Shown piece after piece: positions 33,525 to 45,185 of a stretch of DNA of 64,000 nucleotides. The notes under the pieces were generated by a model. The model made no database searches and was not told where the DNA came from. It saw only the letters and a list, made by a program, of their open reading frames with translations. The translations under genes were made by a program, and so were the position numbers. The DNA comes from Osedax fenrisi (Eukaryota > Annelida > Polychaeta > Sabellida > Siboglinidae), in the NCBI GenBank assembly GCA_964019155.1, contig OZ025241.1, positions 90,359,723 through 90,423,722 on the forward strand, given 5' to 3'. The stretch's first letter is position 1. The number at the start of each line of letters is the position of its first letter.

Positions 33525-33805
33525 GTAAACTACGTGGATTCGCAGCAATTATTACTGATTCACAGTATAAAAAATACTTAGAAAATGCTAATGCTGATAA
33601 GACGAAGAAGGTGGTTAAAAAGACGGTGAATAACAAGAAAAAGAAAATTACCAGTGAAATAAATGTTAATTGTATAATGTGTGCGGAGAATATCGATGAA
33701 TCAGTCGATTCATCTACTCAATCTATTCAATGTAGACAATTGTGTCACGATGTATGCATTTATGTCGATATGTTGAGATACGTTCGAGAAATGCGATTTA
33801 TGTGA
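33525..33805 (+). pseudogene. pogo-like transposase C-terminal exon with a Cys-rich motif
   Basis: After the acceptor at 33524 an open exon reads GKLRGFAAIITDSQYKKYLE, a Lys-rich linker (KTKKVVKKTVNNKKKKITSE), then CIMCAENI...S...IQCRQLCHDVC. In animal pogo-like transposases the region after the DDE domain reads '(R)GKA.ILT.SP.K..LE', a Lys-rich stretch, then 'C..C.E.Y..S...E.W..C..C..W.H..C', a PHD-like zinc-binding motif. The present exon matches that layout but has lost the Trp and shortened the last part. It ends at TGA near 33803. A Thr/Pro-rich open piece at 32732-32804 may be the preceding exon. The DDE core is not found inside the element. Confidence 0.6.
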
Positions 33806-33813
33806 ATAAATGA

Positions 33814-34236
33814 TATTGAGTATAATACTTTTTATAAATAAATAAATATATTATAATTGTTGGATTAAAAAGGATTAAAAATATAGAAACATTACTCACT
33901 CATATGTGAATAGTTATATTTATAAATACACAATTATTTATATTATATTGTGTGTATTAAATATATAATGTATAAACAATAATTAGCAACAAAATAACAA
34001 TATTTTAATTATAAAATAATCTTCAATATATAGTATAATACTTTTTATAAATAAATATATATATATTATAATTGTTAAGGATTAACAATATACAAAAATT
34101 ACTCACTCATATGTGAATAGTTATATTTACAAATACACAATTATTGATATTATAATGTGTGTATTAAATATATAATGTATAAAAAATAATTAGCAACAAA
34201 ATAACAATATTTTAATTAGAAAATAATCTTCAATAT
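33814..34236. repeat. Tandem duplication, about 210-bp units
   Basis: Two copies share TATAATACTTTTTATAAATA, ACTCACTCATATGTGAATAG and ATTAGCAACAAAATAACAAT in order, starting at about 33816 and 34030. Differences are few. Confidence 0.85.
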
Positions 34237-34393
34237 ATATCAGATTGATATTAGAATATTTAATATAGGTTACAATAGTACTTTTATTAAAACGAAATTA
34301 TCATATTGTGTTGGATATACAATAATATATAGATTAGAAAATAAATGTAGATATTTGTATTGTATTTATATAATAATCATTTATTTATATATT

Positions 34394-34867
34394 CAGTGAA
34401 ACCTCTCTAATATATTTAGTAAATTTATTTATTTAAAAGTAGTAATCAAAATAATAGATCATAAATATATTTCTATCACATATGGTTTAATTTAATTTAA
34501 TTTAAAATAGTTGTTAACACTTGTTTGGATAATTGTTGTACTGACTACAATCAGTATATTACCTTTTATTAATTAGTTCTTCATACCTGTTACTATTTAT
34601 GAGCTCACTGCATTGAGAATAATAAAACACATTCACTAATTGCAATTAACTATTTTTACATCTACATTATAATATAAACCTAAATTTAGATATAAACTAC
34701 TACATCAAATTTTGTAATATAGAGAGGTTACATTTCCAAAACAAACTAAAAATAATTGTCTCATAAAGAGGTGTTTCCTAAATAATATTTTCTTATAGAG
34801 GTTTTTGTAATGTGGAAAAGTTGAATTCCAAATATGATACACATGTTCTTATAAAGAGGTTTCAATG
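34394..34867. mobile_element. pogo/Tc1-type MITE (474 bp)
   Basis: The ends CAGTGAAACCTCTCTAATAT and CTTATAAAGAGGTTTCAATG are inverted copies (CA.TGAAACCTCT.TA), and TA follows the right end. The GAGGT word recurs inward on the right (34727, 34770, 34798), giving subterminal repeats. Non-coding. Confidence 0.75.
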
Positions 34868-35107
34868 TATACGTTTTCATTCGTTTATGCCTAATTCAAA
34901 ATATTATAATTATATAGTATAGGATATAGAATCATCATTATATAATTAGGAATGTTATATATTATATATATATATATATATATTGTATAAGTGACTCCAT
35001 GAACTTCTAATATCAATACATTTATATAATATTTGATAATTGATAAATAAATTAAACAATAAATGTAATTAATATGTTGACGACATTATTAATTATTAAT
35101 ATTAATG

Positions 35108-35146
<39 letters not shown>

Positions 35147-35703
35147 CCTTATACAAATATATAAATATATATTAAAATATGAGGTATGGCCATCTATATT
35201 ATAAATTATATATTACAATTATATACAATTCAATGATACACCCTCAATTTGTATATACATTCTATCATTTTACTATCTGATATCTGATTGGTTAATGATC
35301 GGCCAAATTACCCGACTTTTATCGGCCAAATTACCCGATTTGACGTACGTTGTTATTTCAGCAATAGCTTTGTATCATATTGATATAATATGTAGATATT
35401 TACATATAGAATCAAGAATATATTATATTTTATTTGGGTTTAAAAAATATCACAATCCAACATGTATTTATGAAATGACAAACAGATTAACAAACACCTA
35501 TTTTGTTTAAATTCCGGATTTTAATAAAAATCAATAAATACTAATAATTATTGATTATTTATTAAAATAAATTTTAACTATTCTTAAAGATATTATGAAA
35601 TACTATAAATTGTTTATAGAATTTTTGTTGGTATCATTAATAGTTTCTGAAATATTAGAGTCGGCCAAATTACCCGCATCGGCCAAATTACCCTTCCTTC
35701 CCC

Positions 35704-35730
35704 TATAGAAAACTCTTTTTTCTAACAGTG
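35704..35730 (+). mobile_element. CACTG-type right terminus of an outer element
   Basis: GAAAACTCTTTTTTCTAACAGTG followed by TA mirrors the CACTGTTA terminus at 11289, and its AAAACTCTTTTT word also occurs on the other side of the 4.9-kb element (about 30765). The outer CACTA-like element was evidently split by that insertion. Its left end was not found. Confidence 0.45.
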
Positions 35731-36125
35731 TATACTAATAAAGAAGTCAATACATTATACTCTTCTTATTATACCTAGGCTATGTCCAATAATCCTAAAT
35801 ACATACATAACTAAATAACATAAATGTATATTAATAAATATATATTTATATTAATAAATTAACTTTATAATTTTTAAATAATATATTTTTTAATCTCGAA
35901 TTTCATTCAATTTTATTTAAAAATGTAAATGGTAAAATTTATAAATACTAATTCAAATATTTGGTTCTGCTCGAAAAGAGCCGAGTATTATATAATCATG
36001 ATTTAAGCCGAGGTAGGGTAATCGAAAAGGTAATCGAAAAGAGCCGAGTATTTTTAATTATATATACTCACGACTGGCTATAAAATAAAGAATATATTTT
36101 ATATAACATATATATATATATATAT

Positions 36126-37159
36126 CAGGGTTTTCGGTTTATTTGGTTTTTTCAATAATTATAATTTATTAAATACAAAATTCTTTAAATTTATTTAGTA
36201 TTTATTAATAACAAATAACACATATTATTATAATGTATACATAATAACGTAACACACAAACATATTAATGTATTAACAATAAATTAAGCATATGATTATG
36301 ATATCAACTATTAAAATGTTTGAATAAATATACGAGTTTTCTAGCCTTCTCATTTCCAAGTCTATTTCTTAACTTTGGCTTAACTAGAACACAAGATGAA
36401 CAAATCTTTCTACCCCGGCACTAGAACTTTTAGCTGTCATTAAGGATTACATTATTTTAAAGATTTCATCATCAACATCAACATATGGTATGGCGTGATT
36501 ATGTTATCATCATCTATAATATGTGTTACATTATCAAATAGATCTTTCCAGATTCTTACAACATCTGCACTATTTGTTGAATCATTCTGTAGCATGTTTA
36601 AGTATATAGAAATTGGTTTCATTATTTTTAGCATATCTTCAGCATTTCTTTTCAATCCAATGTTGGATATTTTTGTGATAATATCTTTATCAATGTCCAA
36701 TTCTTTAAATAGCTCTCGATACTATCTGCAAGCATATTCCATCGCGTTTCAATAGGCATCATTAGCTTACTTCCATCTGATTTTTTTAGAAGAGCTGAGT
36801 TAACTTTGGTCTATAAAGTCTAGACAGCATAGTACAAACTTCACGATAATATTTCATAATATGAAATTCATATTATATAATATATTATCATAGACATATA
36901 TCTCTATAGAGCGTCTTTTAGATTATGTATATTATATTTTCATTTTCTAATTATTATAACATATAACATAATCAATAATAATACAGTATTAATAATATTA
37001 TTAATGTAGAACTATTATATTTATATAAAATGTAATGAATAAAATTTGAAAAAACCGAAAAAACCGAATAAACCGAAAAAACCAATGGTTTTTTCATTTT
37101 AAAAAACCGATGGAAAAACCCATTTGAAAAAACCGAACGAAAAAACCCAAACAACCCTG
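36126..37159 (-). mobile_element. hAT transposon relic (1,034 bp)
   Basis: It starts CAGGGTTTTCGGTTTATTTG and ends CCCAAACAACCCTG, a CAGGGTT-type hAT terminus. It is flanked by ATATATAT on both sides (8 bp, but uninformative in an AT tract). The subterminal right part repeats AAAAAACCGA words (37041-37145). A - strand transposase relic fills the middle. Confidence 0.75.
36306..36830 (-). pseudogene. hAT transposase relic
   Basis: Read on the - strand in three frames, it starts KSDGSKLMMPIETRWNMLAD (about 36790-36730), then an open frame at 36452-36700 with IMKPISIYLNMLQNDSTNS and WKDLFDNV. The hAT equivalents are '(P/S).(E/V).TRWNS' and 'KP....L..(L)Q.D....A'. The C-terminal dimerisation block follows near 36400-36310: VLVKPKLRNRLGNEKARKLV then YLFKH. 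Frameshifts separate the blocks and there are stops between. The N-terminal BED finger and the catalytic DDE region are gone. This is an internally deleted, dead copy. Confidence 0.8.
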
Positions 37160-37177
37160 ATATATATATATATATAG

Positions 37178-37479
37178 ATTATACAGCGAATAACTAATTG
37201 CACTGCGCATTACGCTATGACGTATACGCAAAGATAATTCAGGTAATGGTATATATAAATGCATTCAACGGTTTTGTATCTCTAATCATAGGTATATCTA
37301 AATGAAATAAATGGTTTTTCATCTATAACGATGTTCTCTAAATCAAAGATATATCTAAATACAATCAAGTGTATGCATAATATACAAGGTATAATAAATA
37401 TTAAATAATCCGTCTTGGGAACTATCTTTACGTATACGTCAGCGTAATGAGCAGTGTCATTACGTATTCGCTGTATAAT
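37178..37479. mobile_element. MITE with about 62-bp TIRs
   Basis: ATTATACAGCGAATA at the left pairs with TATTCGCTGTATAAT at the right, and matching continues inward through CATTACGCT.GACGTATACG. The ends can be read as TA + CAGCGAATA, consistent with a TA duplication. The interior holds ATCTAAATGAAATAAATGG-type words and no gene. Confidence 0.8.
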
Positions 37480-37820
37480 ATATATATATATATATATATA
37501 ATATTAGTATATTTTATATATAATATTAGTATATTTTCGAGCGGCTCCAAATATTTACAATATTGTCTGCAATAACTCATTATTATTTAATATATATTGT
37601 ATTACATAAATATTATCAATATTGTTTAGATTTATCGTATAAGCCATAATACATATTTTACCAACTTTTTTTAATGTTAAAACGCACAGTCATAAGTATT
37701 GGTAAAAATCTAAGATACTACATATTTATAAAGTTGATTAAAAATAACAAACAAATTGGTTTTTAATATTATAGTAATGTTATTAAGTTTTATTTTAACT
37801 AATATATATATCAATGTATA

Positions 37821-38260
37821 GGGGAATATGGACGGTAGGCAAAAAAATAAAAAACTATAAATAGAAAAGTTCACGCAAGGCATGCGTTACGCAAATGTAT
37901 GATACGCTCTAATGCACACGAAAATAAAATCTAAATGAAAAAAGTATATATGGAATAATCATTATTATAATGACTTTATTATAAAGTAAATCAAATCTTA
38001 TAAAGTTTATAAAAAATATACTTATACACCATTCATTTTAATTGATTAATTAATATTTGCAGATTGATATTTTATGTTGTTTGATTTATTTGGTTTAGTT
38101 TTATTCTTCAGTTTGTTTAGCTGCTTTATATACCGAAGTGATCCTATACAAAGTAATTAGTAACTACGCATAATATATTAGCGCGACGCACGCATTGAGA
38201 GACACTCATGAACTTTGTTATGTATAGTTATTTAATTTTTGCCTACCGTCCGTACTATCC
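37821..38260 (-). mobile_element. hAT-like MITE, copy 2
   Basis: It is an inverted copy of 4201-4664: the sequences around TTTTATTTTCGTGTGCA and CACTTCGG.ATATAA.GCAGCTAAA align between the two when one is reversed. The ends are GGGGAATATGGACGGTAGGC on the left and GCCTACCGTCCGTACTATCC on the right. A target duplication is not clear here. Confidence 0.8.
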
Positions 38261-38908
38261 AATATAATTATTATATTATATTATATTACTATTATAATAA
38301 TAGTAAAAAATAATATATTTTGAGAATCAACTCTAAATCTCAAAAATATCCCTAGGTAAATATTTGAAATTTACATACGTACATTTACACAAATAATTTT
38401 GTGAAAATATTATCGAAACTGTGTGAACACGGTGTCCAGAACGGTTTAAAAATTAATTAATAAAATAAATTATAATATATTTTTTTTAATTTATTAATTG
38501 TATAAGATACCTTGTTCTGTAAGTGAAGATACATTATGGTAGTATTCCTTCAGATTACTTAACTTCGTCATGTAATCTTTATAATATGTATTTCTACTCA
38601 TTTTAAATACAATTATTAGTATTTATATTATATTAATTTTATTTATTTATTTGTTGTGCAATAATCATAAATAAATTTATAATCAAAAAAAAATTCCCTT
38701 TTTTGAAAATAAATAAATTTATATATTAACAAAGTTATAGAATGAATACGAAAAGGTATTTATATTTATCAATTGTGTGTTTATTATTTATAACATTTTA
38801 TATCGATATAAAATCTATGGTAATATCTTATTATTGTGAAAAATAATAATGTTTAATAGATTAAAAAATATCATATATTCGAGTGACAATATAGTAATAA
38901 TATTTTTG
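38261..38908. other. Gene-free AT-rich stretch
   Basis: No gene or clear element. A slightly GC-richer patch, GAACACGGTGTCCAGAACGG, is at about 38425; ACACCGTGTCTGG near 39010 could be its inverted partner, hinting at a worn element around the next MITE. Confidence 0.4.
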
Positions 38909-39215
38909 ATATGCTGGCTAGCATGTCGATTTAAAATGCTAGCTTATAGAAACGAGGCATGTCGTATTTTTCAAAAAATGTAACTACATTTTGTTTATAC
39001 ACTTCTTTACACCGTGTCTGGTTTTGGTTATTAACCGCCTTACTATTTATTAAATTAATGTAACTTTAAATTAATTAATTTTATGAATATTAAGGTGATT
39101 AAATAATGTAATGTAATGAATAGTAACTCAGAAAACCTGATTGAAAGAATAAGTGAACAAAATTGAACAAAATGCTAGCATGTCAAATTTTAAATCGGCA
39201 TGCTTGCTAGCATAT
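38909..39215. mobile_element. TIR element with GCTAGCATG ends (307 bp)
   Basis: The left end ATATGCTGGCTAGCATGTCG and right end CGGCATGCTTGCTAGCATAT are inverted copies over about 25 bp. A second inner pair (AAAATGCTAGC / GCTAGCATGTC) is present. Non-coding and unassigned. Confidence 0.65.
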
Positions 39216-39301
39216 AGAATTTTTCAATAGCGAATAAAGTACACAATTACCTATATATATATATATATATATATATTTATTTATTTATATTACAATTATA
39301 G

Positions 39302-41912
39302 ATCACCAAGTAAAAGAGTGAAAAAATATGTCAATAAATTAACAACGGACTATTCTGAATTTTTTGCGGAAACCACAGATTTATGTAAGTATACATATCT
39401 GTGTATATTATAATTTCTGTAGTCATATAATAGTTGTGATAATGCGCTATACTAGCACTCTCGATATACCTTTGTTGTATATTAAGTCGTTATATCATTT
39501 TACGTAGGTATCGCGTGATAAAAAGTGACAAGTGTACAACACCGGCTCATTTACTATGGTGCAAGGATGTCGGTACACATATATATATATATTACACCTA
39601 TACTATTAGTTATCATTTATAGCGGATTCTGAAATAGAAGAACCTACATTTCAAAACCAGGAAGGGCAGGGTTTTTTTACGGACGATTTAATGGAAAATG
39701 GTAATTAAATTATATATTCTAGTTGTTGTATATTAAGTCGGTATATCATTTTAAGTGTTAGATTTTGTGATATAGTTTTGTGATTTATTTAAATTGAACC
39801 CTGCATATGTATAATTAAATTAAACAACATATATAATTATAATATATTAAATTATAATTAATTTTACAACATATAATTAACTTACATGTGATTTCAGTAG
39901 GTAACCAGCAAACTGAAGAGATGAAGAAAATAACTTCCCTCAAAGTGAAACTTTCAAATCTAAGTGAAAAGTTTGACGAAAAATGTTTTGAAATTAGAAG
40001 CATAAAAAAAATACTGAAAAATGAAATTACAGAGAGAAAAAGATTGGAGGTGCAAGTCCAGAAAGGTAAATACTTACTATTATATACTCGTTATCTAAAT
40101 GATATCATTTATAGATTCATCACAAATTAATTATTCAAGATATCCAGCCAAATGAAATCACGATGCAAGAAATAAATCAAGATAGTCCAGAGGCTGACAT
40201 TGGATTTTTATCTGACTCAAGTGACGTTTCATCTGACTCGAGTGACATTTTAGCAGACTTAAGTGATGTAAATGAAGAAATCTTTCTAAAAGATTTTATA
40301 TCAGATTTCATACAAACAGTATTAGAAACGGCAATGAATTCTAAGCAAATAACTGAAATGTTAAAATTATTCAATCGTCATAAGATCGGTCTAAATATGC
40401 CATTATCCTCAAGAACTCTCTTAAAAACTCCAAGGAATACAATCATTAGACAAGTATCAGGAATGGATTATTATAATTTTGAAACCGAAAATCAAATTCT
40501 ACAAAACCTTAATACATATTATCCAAATTATAAAAAAATTATATTAATTTAACATTAAGCACAGATGGAATCCCATTCTTTAAATAAACTAAATCGTCAT
40601 GCTGGCCAGTCTTACTTTGTTGTAATATTAATCCTGTAAGTGTATTTCCTATAGCAAAAACACATGGAGTAGACAAATCTAAACCAGACAATACATTATT
40701 TCTTAGAGAATCTATTGAAGAATTAAAATTATTGGAACATAATGGTATAACCTTTAATGATAAACACATAACAATTGTTGTAAATTGTGTTGTCTGTGAT
40801 GCACCTGCACGGGCAATGGTTAAATGTGTAAAAGGACACTCTGGATACTTTGGATGTGATCGTTATGATCAGAAAGGTGAGCATAAAGAAGGTAGAATGG
40901 TTTTTCCAGAATTAAATGCAAATATAAGAGATGATAATTCAGTTAGAGGACAAACAAATGAGGATCACCATTTATCTAATTCTCAGTTTCTTCTACTTAA
41001 TATTGATATGGTTAACAATTTTAGTATAGACTACATGCATTGTGTATGTCTAGGAATAATGAAGAGATTACTAAATATTTGGCTTGGAAAAAATTGTATA
41101 TTCAATCATAGAATATACAGAATTACAAATATCGGTGAAATGAATAGTCGTATAAATTATTTACACAAAATAATACCAAGAAACATATTTTCCCGTCATC
41201 CAAGAAAAGTAGACCATGTAGGGTACTGGAAAGCAACAGAATATCGCTTATTTCTATTGTATACAGGACATATTATTTTAAAAGATTTATTGCATGCTGA
41301 TTACAATAACAATTTCATGTGCTTGAGTTTTGCTATGTTAATTCTTGTTAATTCAAATTGTAATACAGATTCATTTATATGCTAAACATTTATTACGTTA
41401 TTTTGTTGATCAATGTGAAGATTTATATGGTAGTTATTTTTGTATATATAATGTTAACTCATATTGCTAATGATAGATTAAAATATCCAAACTTAGATTA
41501 CTGCTCTTCTTTCAAATTCGAGAACTATCTTTGAATGTTGAAGAAGTATATACACTCAGGCAATCAACCGCTCAAGCAAATTGTAAACATAATACACGAA
41601 AGAAAAAATTGTCCCGCTTATCCTAAAGTTTTTAATAAAGAAGTTGCTATCGGGAATATTTATATTATTTCGGAAACAAGTGACTGTAGAGTATTGATTT
41701 CATCAAATATAACTGTATGCAAGATGTATACTATTAAATCATTGTACTCGTATCCTTGTAATTCTGATACTATTGGAATTTATTCGGCTCGACCTTCAAT
41801 TACAAAATCAATGAATGGCTCATTATTATTAAAACGTGCGATTCTCATTGATACTAATCAAATATATGATGATAATATTATTATAATACAAGCTATTCAG
41901 CATTTTTTTTAA
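39302..41912 (+). pseudogene. CACTA/EnSpm-type transposase with N-terminal introns
   Basis: This is an animal EnSpm-like transposase. Exons 39302-39384 (SPSKRVKKYVNKLTTDYSEF), 39623-39700, 39901-40065 and 40140 onward join in consistent phases. They encode a basic start, an acidic stretch and a Lys/Glu-rich coiled coil (NEITERKRLEVQVQK). The main exon has a Ser/Asp-rich linker, then LSTDGIPFFK (about 40562; catalytic Asp likely in STDG), CVVCDAPARAMVKCVKGHSG, YFGCDRYDQKG (zinc-like knuckle) and FSIDYMHCVCLGIMKRLLNI (about 41020, second Asp). GYWKATEYRLFLLYTGHI (about 41223) then precedes a C-terminal half in other frames, with HIANDRLKYPNLDY and SGNQPLKQIVNIIH (41535-41912). Lesions are a frameshift near 40548, TAA near 40588, stops or shifts at 41385-41470 and TGA near 41533. 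Confidence 0.85.
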
Positions 41913-42263
41913 TAAATTTAATAAACGTATTTGTATATTGAATTATTTTTCATTTGGTGATTATAAAAATATACAATAGAGATGTTAGTATTTAATTAAG
42001 TAATAATATATGATAATAATATTTCATATGTACTTTCATATTTCATATTCACATATACATTTATATCCTAAAATAAATATGAAGATATATATAATTAAAA
42101 ATATATATATATAAACATTACATATATAATTATTCTAATTAGTTAAGTATAATATTATTCACTTATGCATTTAAATACTAAAATAAATAATACTAAAAGA
42201 TAAGATAATTAAATAAGTAATATAGTAATTAAATAATAATTAATTAATTAATATTTTTCTAGG

Positions 42264-42690
42264 ATGGCTTTCATTATTGTTGAATAGTTGAACGATTCAA
42301 CAGATATCCCTGTAAGTTTTATCATAAAGGAAAGCTGGTTAGCCGATGTCATTGATGATAAAAAGGTATATATTACAATTTAAAAAAATGTATTCCTAAC
42401 TATCTCAAATTTAAAGAAAACATATAAAGCACTGTTGACACTGGATGACATATTTAATGACGAGTTGATAAGGAATACAAACAAGATAAACAAAGATTGG
42501 TATACGACGGAAGTTAGGATATTGGCAAAAAGAGGTTTTAGCTATATATAATATATATAATTAATTAATTATAATTATATTTTTCAGATAATTTGATAGA
42601 TGGAAATCCCACGAACGTTCTTTGATGTATAATAGTGAGAACGAAAATGAAACTGAGGACAGAGGTTATAATGATTTATATATGATATGA
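42264..42690 (+). pseudogene. Transposon accessory gene, N-terminal exons
   Basis: Exon-like pieces follow CTAG at 42262 and TTCAG at 42587. The first reads MAFIIVE then, after a TAG, LNDSTDIPVSFIIKESWLAD. The next pieces read DWYTTEVRILAKR (about 42500) and DNLIDGKSHERSLMYNSENE. Many insect and cnidarian DUF4806-type transposon proteins begin the same way: a 'V.F...(D)..V..VP..W(I/L)' strand, a 'W....VRIL' segment, and an acidic linker. Stops make it non-functional. It lies between the CACTA transposase and the SAMD3-like segment and probably belongs to the same gene as the latter. Confidence 0.45.
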
Positions 42691-42983
42691 AATGTATTCA
42701 CACATAATATATATTATAACATAATAACATTATTCACACATAACATACATTTCTTTATAAAATATGCTAATTTGAAAAAAATGTGATGTGCTACTCGTGC
42801 TTTAAAATCTAGAAATATATATATATTACTATATTATAAATGAAATAAATATTATTAATATACCAGTATTAATGAACTCATTAATGTATACAGGCGTATT
42901 TTACAAATCTAATCCGTGAGAAATTTCGGAACAATCGAAAATGATTCGATACCAAATATCTTAGGAAAAAAAAGACTCGTCAA

Positions 42984-43957
42984 ATGAACATATCAACACC
43001 AATAACGGCAAAAACCAATTTTTGGAATTTACCCCAATATTGTCCCGAAATACCAATTGGTGAAGATGACCCAATTTTAGCCGAACATCAATCGTGGCTG
43101 CGGTTACAACATCGAAGATCTATACGTGATATTGATGGAATAAAAACTCGCATGAATATCACATTTTATACGAGAAGAAAAATGATAATGGCTAATTCAT
43201 CAATTAATGATATCATAAAAGAATTTTCTTTTATTAAAGAATATAATCAGGTAATTTATAATAAATATATATATATATAATAAATATATATATATATATA
43301 TATTTATACGCATTGACTAAAACTTCCTCGTATTCACTATATATAAAATACAATATATTATAATTTTAGAAATGAAATTAAAACATAATATTAATTTCAA
43401 TACAGATTGTAAATGATATAGATCAATTAATGGAGAAAAATGTTTACACTACGTATATGGACAATATAATCAAATTATGTAATCATAAATTAGTAAATTT
43501 ATCTCAGAAGATAAAAAAGTTGGAATAGAAGTGAATAGTGTAATTAATTCATTAAATATGAATGATCGAACAAGTTAGTAATTAATATACCATAAAATAA
43601 TATTTTAATTTAATCATTCCTTAGATTACGAACATGAGATTTATTTACTGTACCTTCCATATATATTAAAGGATAAAAAGGCCATAATAACTACATCAAA
43701 ATATAACGAAAATGAGCCCTTATATATTATTTGAAAATAATATATATAATATTATTTTAGAAGATAATATATTTATATCTTCAAATAATATTATAGACTC
43801 ATATTTATTTGTAATATGTAACTATTTTATTTTTGATCTCAAATATCATTCTTTAGTAAAAAAAAGTCTAGTTTTTATTCAAAAAATGTTAATTGATCAC
43901 CAGGATCACCCACATAATATAAAAATTATAAATTTATATACTAAAATTGTTAATTAA
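42984..43957 (+). pseudogene. Accessory protein resembling SAMD3-like proteins, three exons
   Basis: Exon 42984-43250 encodes NFWNLPQYCPEIPIGEDDPI, HQSWLRLQHR, IDGIKTRMNITFYTRRKMIM and ELINDIIKEF-like SSINDIIKEFSFIKEYNQ. It joins in phase 0 to 43406 (IVNDIDQLMEKN...). A further exon begins at 43625 (YEHEIYLLYLPYILKDKKAI) and, after a frameshift, runs to 43957 with FISSNNIIDSYLFVICNYFI and HSLVKKSLVFIQKML. The order (a helix pair with 'M..TF..RR..I', a short spacer, then 'L..YFVF...Y......F.FIQ') is that of the C-terminal part of fish and cnidarian 'SAM domain-containing protein 3-like' proteins, as I remember them. Two frameshifts and a TAG near 43527 disrupt it. The role is unknown; its place downstream of a CACTA transposase suggests an accessory ORF. 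Confidence 0.6.
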
Positions 43958-44640
43958 ATTAATTTATTATTGTATTAAAAATATTCTATTATAATATATA
44001 CCATATACCTTATACCTTTTATATATATAATTTCAATTTAATAAAATTAAATATGTTACAAAATTTTATTTTTTTATATAATTTAAATATTGACAAAATT
44101 AATTTGATACTATATAAACTCACACACATATATATATATAAACTATGTATACATAATATTATAGATAATATGAATTGAATGTATATTAATAAATGTACGT
44201 AAATTATGTTTTAAGTAATACCAAATCTCTATATACAGAGTCGCCTATTAACCATGTAAATTGTAATATGTCACTTCACCCAATAAATAAGAAACATAGG
44301 TATTTAATTATAAATACAAATTATTATTTTATGTATTTATTTAATAAATTATTACAATAGAAATATAAAATATATGCTTATATTTATTAATAATATTAAT
44401 ATTAATTAGAAATAAGTGCATTATTACTTTTTATTTTATGTATTTATTTAATAAATTATTACAATAGAAATATAAAATATATGCTTATATTTATTAATAA
44501 TATTAATATATTTAAATATAATACATTATTTTAAATATTTAACCTTACATGAATCTAAAAATAATTATTTTATCTAATATTGATTAAATAGGAATTATTA
44601 AACGTACAAATTAGTCTCTCGATTAAGTAATGATGGTAAC
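43958..44640. other. Gene-free stretch with a direct repeat
   Basis: TTATTTTATGTATTTATTTA and the following 65 bp at about 44323-44400 recur at about 44430-44510 (ATTACAATAGAAATATAAAA in both). Nothing else was recognised. Confidence 0.55.
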
Positions 44641-44649
44641 CGAATAACG

Positions 44650-44800
44650 GAAAAAAAAAATAACGGAAAAAAAATAACAAGAAATAAAATAACGGAAAAA
44701 AAATAACAAGAAATAAAATAACAGGAAAAAAAATAACAGGAAAAAAAATAACAAGAAAAAAAATAACAGGAAAAAAAATAACAAGAAAAAAAACAGTAAA
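44650..44800. repeat. AATAACAGGAAAAA minisatellite
   Basis: About nine to ten units of [AACAAG/AACGG/AACAGG]AAAAAAAAT-like sequence, 14-18 bp each. It produces a Phe/Val-rich open frame on the - strand that is an artefact of the repeat. Confidence 0.85.
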
Positions 44801-44985
44801 ACTAACAGTAAAAATAAAAATGTAATTCAATAAATAATACAAAAATATTAGCTTTCCTTAGATAACTAATTCTGATATTAATTTATTCTAATTTTGTACA
44901 TTGTATATATGTGTTGAACCTTTCTAGCCACCTTTCTATATAGATATGTTTGCGATATATTATTTACTTATACACACAAGCACAC

Positions 44986-45127
<142 letters not shown>

Positions 45128-45185
45128 CATATATTAAAATATATATACGTAATAAAATATATTTACCTATTTATCTACTAAAATA

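Larger units (their letters stand above)
30787..35703 (+). mobile_element. 4.9-kb TA-flanked pogo-like transposon with GGGTAATTTGGCCGAT repeats
   Basis: The left end GGGGAAGGAGGGGTAATTTG and right end CAAATTACCCTTCCTTCCCC are inverted copies, flanked by TA (30785-30786, 35704-35705). The motif GGGTAATTTGGCCGAT occurs at both ends and again subterminally (31003-31018; 35299-35337 twice; 35662 and 35679), probably transposase binding sites. A transposase C-terminal relic (33525-33805) places it with pogo-like Tc1/mariner elements. A SINE (32139-32443), a 200-bp duplication and a MITE (34394-34867) lie inside. The element is itself inserted beside a 43-bp array and a CACTG-type end. Confidence 0.85.

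Noticed and set aside
35295..35510. 71-codon + frame at the right end of the 4.9-kb element
   Set aside because: Its start is made of two terminal-motif copies (TCGGCCAAATTACCCG); the remainder has no recognisable domain.
40539..40769. 76-codon - strand frame
   Set aside because: It is antisense to the CACTA transposase around STDGIPFF...PDNTLFLRE.
44570..44842. 90-codon - strand frame, Phe/Val/Ile-rich, looks like a membrane protein
   Set aside because: It reads through the AATAACAGGAAAAA minisatellite; hydrophobicity is a by-product of T-rich codons.
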